This document shows positions 30,790 to 33,402 of a stretch of DNA of 33,402 nt, piece after piece. A program made the translations under genes and the position numbers. How positions within the stretch are numbered: the stretch's first letter is position 1; the number at the start of each line of letters is the position of its first letter. The notes beneath the pieces are model-generated. The model did not search any database, was not told the origin of the DNA, and worked only from the letters and a program-made list of their open reading frames with translations. Origin of the DNA: Myxococcales bacterium (lineage in GTDB: Bacteria > Myxococcota_A > UBA796 > GCA-2862545); NCBI GenBank assembly GCA_019634415.1, contig JAHQVJ010000126.1, forward strand, positions 1 through 33,402, in the 5' to 3' direction.

Positions 30790-33402
30790 CTATCCTGGCC
30801 GGATGGTCAGTTTCGCTCCGGCGGTCCACCGTTTCGCGTCGCTGTCGTAGTAGGGATGGACCACCGAGGGTGGGGCGGCGAATCGGCCCGGAACCTCGGA
30901 GACGAGATCGAGACGTACGGTGGTCTGCTGGTCGGGCGCGAAGCCCTCCCAGTACAGGATCACCTCGCGAGGACGGGTCTCGAAGAAGGCGATCGTGCCT
31001 TCGGCGCGGAGGGCCTCGAGCTGACGCGTCTCGGCGCGCACGCCCGCGGGCAGACCGATGCGGGCGATGGGGCTGGCCACCTCCGCATCCGACACGTTCT
31101 GCACGCGCGCCACCAGCCGCACCGGCGATCCCAGCGACACCTCGGTGGCGGACCACTCGGTGGTCAGGGTCAGCGGTGCCTCGGGTGCATCCAGCGGCGT
31201 ATCTCGACGCCACGTGGCATCGAGGCTGTAGGGCACGGGCTCGTGAAGGGGTACCTCCGCCACGAGCTCCACCTCGTGGGTGCCCGCGGGAAGCACGCTG
31301 GCGAGATCGAGCTGAACCCCGGACGTCTCGGTCCCGGTCCACTGAAGCGTTCCCACCGCCTTGCCGTCCACCCGCACCTGCACCCACCCCGCGTGGGGGT
31401 CGGCGCTCTGTCTGGCCACGGCGTCCAGCGCCTTCAGCGCGAGCACCGTGGCCTGGGTCGCGCCCCAGCCGTGTCCTCGACGGGCGGAGGCCAGCCAGGA
31501 GGCGCCTCGCCGCACACCAGCGGCCTCGCCGGTTGCGCGGTTCAGGGCGAGCACCGCCAAGGCCGTGGTCTCCACGAGCAGATCCCGACCGCCCGAGCCC
31601 ACCACGGAGGTGGCGGCCCCGACGAAGCTGCCATCGGCCTGCTGCATCGCCGCGAGGCGACCCGCCGCCACCTCTGCTGCTGCGGGATCGGCGTGCTGCA
31701 GGGCGAGCACCGAGAGCGACAGCGCATAGGGATCCGACTCGGTCTCGGCCCGTTGCCGCGCCAGGCCCACCTCGGTGCCGTCGGTCAGGTGTCCGGTCTC
31801 GAGCAGCGCCCAGGTGATGAACGCATTCGTGAGGCTCGCGGGAGCGGCCCCCCACTGGTGCGACGAGGCGCCCGACGCGCGGTAGCCCCCGGAGCCATCG
31901 CGCGCGGCGAGCAGGTAGCGCACGTCGCGCTCCACCATGGCCGGCGACACCTCGGAGAAGACGGTGCGCATGTCGGCGAACTGCAGCAACCCATAGGCCG
32001 ACAGCGCCTCCTTGCCGGGCCCCCGCCCGAAGGTCTCGAAGCCGCCGCTGTCGACCTGGTAGCCGACGAGCCGCTCGTAGCCGGACCGGAGCACCTCGGT
32101 GCGGTCCATCTGCAAGGCACCGTGGCGGTCGGTGCGCTCGAGGTGCCGCAGGATCAACACGTTGGGGTAGTTGGTGGAGCTGGTCTGCTCGAAGCAGCCT
32201 CCTGGCCAGCCCACCATGGACTCCATGCCGTCCATCAGCGTGCTCAGCGGGTTCGGATACAGCGACAGTCGGGCGTCGATGCTGCCGGGCAGCGCATCGT
32301 CGATGGTGATGGTGTGGCGCGCCACCCGCTGCAGCTCCCCCGCCTCGGTCACCCGGTGGGGAAAGCCTCGCGGCGCGACGCGCACGGTGTGGACCACCTC
32401 GTCCTGCAGCCCGTCGGCAGCCGCCGCGACGCGCACCGTGGCCTCACCCGCCACGTCGGGAACGCTCACGGGCACGTAGGTGGTGCGCCCGTCGGCACGG
32501 GGCATCCCGAAGGACTGGTTGCCCGTGCCGTCCTCGGCCACCAAGGGCGCCTCGAGGTCGGTGTCGAGCACCACCTGCAGTCGATCGTCGGTGCGGTTGC
32601 GCAGCCGAACCGGCATCAGCACGCGGTCGCCGAAGCTCACCTCCGTGGGGAGCACCACGTCCAGGGCGAAGGGACGGGTGCTGTGCAGCTCCTCCTCCAC
32701 CCGCCCCGCGTGCCCGCCGCCCACGCCCTCGGCGCTGATCCGGAAGGTGGTCACAGCGTCGCTCACCACGAAGCTCACCTCGGCCGTGCCGTCGGCTCCC
32801 GTGGTGATCCGCGGATCGAAGTGCACGGTGGAGCGGAAGTCGTGACGCGCCCCGTTCGACGTGCGCAGCATCCCCCTCGGGAAGGTGCGCACCACGTCGT
32901 AGCTGGGCCCCCAGTCGCTGCTCCCGTCGGGCGAGAACAGGAAGGGGTAGCTCACCATGACCATCTCTCCACCCGGACGCTCGGGGAACCTCATCCGCAG
33001 CAGACGACCCCTGACACAGTCGCCCACTGCATCGTTCTGTATGCTGGTGGTCTTCACCGTGGCCTGCCGGACGTACCCGTCGGCGCCGATCATGAAGCGC
33101 ATGGTGAGCTTGCCGCGCAGATCGGGTCGTCGATTGAGCTCGCGCACGTAGCAGTAGCGAATTTGGTTGAGGTGACGCTTGACCACCGCCTGGATCACCC
33201 TCTTGTCGAGGGATCCCAAGACGAGGGACTCCCCCACACGGGCGACGGCGCCATTCCCACGAGCCCCGAGCCTGCCTACACCGCTGCCATAGCCGCTGCG
33301 GCCGCTACCGATGCCCTTGGTGCCGAGCCCACCGAGCCCCTCGGCCCCCAGCCCTCCGCCGGCCTGCAGGTCGCTGGCGCCGAAGAGGTCCGAGAGCCCG
33401 CC
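30790..33402 (-). CDS. Alpha-2-macroglobulin-like protein with AgmX/PglI-type domain, 5' end missing
   Basis: At least 870 codons; the N-terminus lies beyond the right edge. The visible order is: a Gly-rich stretch (LGGLGTKGIGSGRSGYGSG); an AgmX/PglI C-terminal-type domain (RVIQAVVKRHLNQIRYCYV, LRGKLTMRFMIGADGYV); the A2M core (FDPRITTGADGTAEVSFVVS, FRISAEG); the thioester GGCFEQ (Cys codon 32194-32196); an alpha-toroid; and a C-terminal receptor-like beta domain. The intact C-x-E-Q motif suggests that a thioester can form. Bacterial A2M homologues trap or bind proteases and other proteins in the periplasm. The AgmX-type domain, known from gliding-related proteins, is unusual inside such a protein. 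A GTG at 33237 is internal. No promoter is in view. Confidence 0.82.
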   Translation of the reverse strand, partial: GGLSDLFGASDLQAGGGLGAEGLGGLGTKGIGSGRSGYGSGVGRLGARGNGAVARVGESLVLGSLDKRVIQAVVKRHLNQIRYCYVRELNRRPDLRGKLTMRFMIGADGYVRQATVKTTSIQNDAVGDCVRGRLLRMRFPERPGGEMVMVSYPFLFSPDGSSDWGPSYDVVRTFPRGMLRTSNGARHDFRSTVHFDPRITTGADGTAEVSFVVSDAVTTFRISAEGVGGGHAGRVEEELHSTRPFALDVVLPTEVSFGDRVLMPVRLRNRTDDRLQVVLDTDLEAPLVAEDGTGNQSFGMPRADGRTTYVPVSVPDVAGEATVRVAAAADGLQDEVVHTVRVAPRGFPHRVTEAGELQRVARHTITIDDALPGSIDARLSLYPNPLSTLMDGMESMVGWPGGCFEQTSSTNYPNVLILRHLERTDRHGALQMDRTEVLRSGYERLVGYQVDSGGFETFGRGPGKEALSAYGLLQFADMRTVFSEVSPAMVERDVRYLLAARDGSGGYRASGASSHQWGAAPASLTNAFITWALLETGHLTDGTEVGLARQRAETESDPYALSLSVLALQHADPAAAEVAAGRLAAMQQADGSFVGAATSVVGSGGRDLLVETTALAVLALNRATGEAAGVRRGASWLASARRGHGWGATQATVLALKALDAVARQSADPHAGWVQVRVDGKAVGTLQWTGTETSGVQLDLASVLPAGTHEVELVAEVPLHEPVPYSLDATWRRDTPLDAPEAPLTLTTEWSATEVSLGSPVRLVARVQNVSDAEVASPIARIGLPAGVRAETRQLEALRAEGTIAFFETRPREVILYWEGFAPDQQTTVRLDLVSEVPGRFAAPPSVVHPYYDSDAKRWTAGAKLTIRPG

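Noticed and set aside
1..33402. tRNA, rRNA, CRISPR array, insertion sequence or prophage genes
   Set aside because: No such structure, transposase or integrase was recognised; a tRNA scan could still reveal one, but the gene-free gaps are small.

Overview
The window reads as GC-rich chromosomal DNA of a myxobacterium or close relative (Myxococcota). The signs are very high GC, ATG/GTG/TTG starts, a Cys-rich 'ECDDGN' repeat of the kind common in myxobacterial lipoproteins, an AgmX/PglI-type domain, a membrane Ser/Thr kinase, and FG-GAP propeller lipoproteins. No rRNA, tRNA, insertion sequence or CRISPR array was recognised. Genes are packed tightly: no gene-free stretch exceeds about 180 bases.

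Region 1 (1-12485) is most of a polyene/polyketide locus of the aryl-polyene or flexirubin kind. A leftward operon (SAM methyltransferase, ketosynthase, and a chain-length-factor-like ketosynthase cut by the window edge) is followed by a rightward TonB-domain/TonB-dependent-receptor fusion and a leftward DUF2062 membrane protein. Then comes a rightward operon: NodB-type deacetylase, ketosynthase fused to a degenerate ketosynthase half, FabZ/hotdog dehydratase, CrtI/RetSat-like FAD oxidoreductase, second ketosynthase, FabG ketoreductase and a halogenase-family FAD monooxygenase. The first six of these genes are joined by 4-base start/stop overlaps (GTGA, TTGA, ATGA). Together they could extend, reduce, dehydrate and tailor an ACP-bound polyene. 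The ACP, starter ligase/ammonia lyase, acyltransferase and transport genes are not visible and may lie to the left.

Region 2 (12596-17152) holds envelope proteins: a small beta-barrel, then a leftward group of a seven-repeat FG-GAP lipoprotein, a periplasmic/membrane protein and a di-heme c-type lipoprotein.

Region 3 (17332-21609) has a DUF6010 membrane protein divergent from a GlxA/AraC regulator, which is translationally coupled to a methyltransferase and a YdcF/SanA-like protein, then a second propeller lipoprotein.

Region 4 (21687-25207) contains the most striking item: an ArsC/Spx-like redox protein whose first active-site cysteine is encoded by in-frame UGA, with a hairpin fitting a bacterial SECIS element at the right distance. 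It is a candidate selenoprotein with a U-T-T-C motif. Beside it are a large winged-helix/NTPase/TPR-like regulator and a secreted orphan protein with a palindromic promoter region.

Region 5 (25371-33402) has an alpha-methylacyl-CoA racemase-type CaiB/BaiF enzyme divergent from a DUF3556 membrane protein. After these come a Ser/Thr kinase coupled to a periplasmic/membrane protein, and a large alpha-2-macroglobulin-like protein with an intact thioester motif and an AgmX/PglI-type domain upstream of its A2M core. This last gene runs off the right edge.
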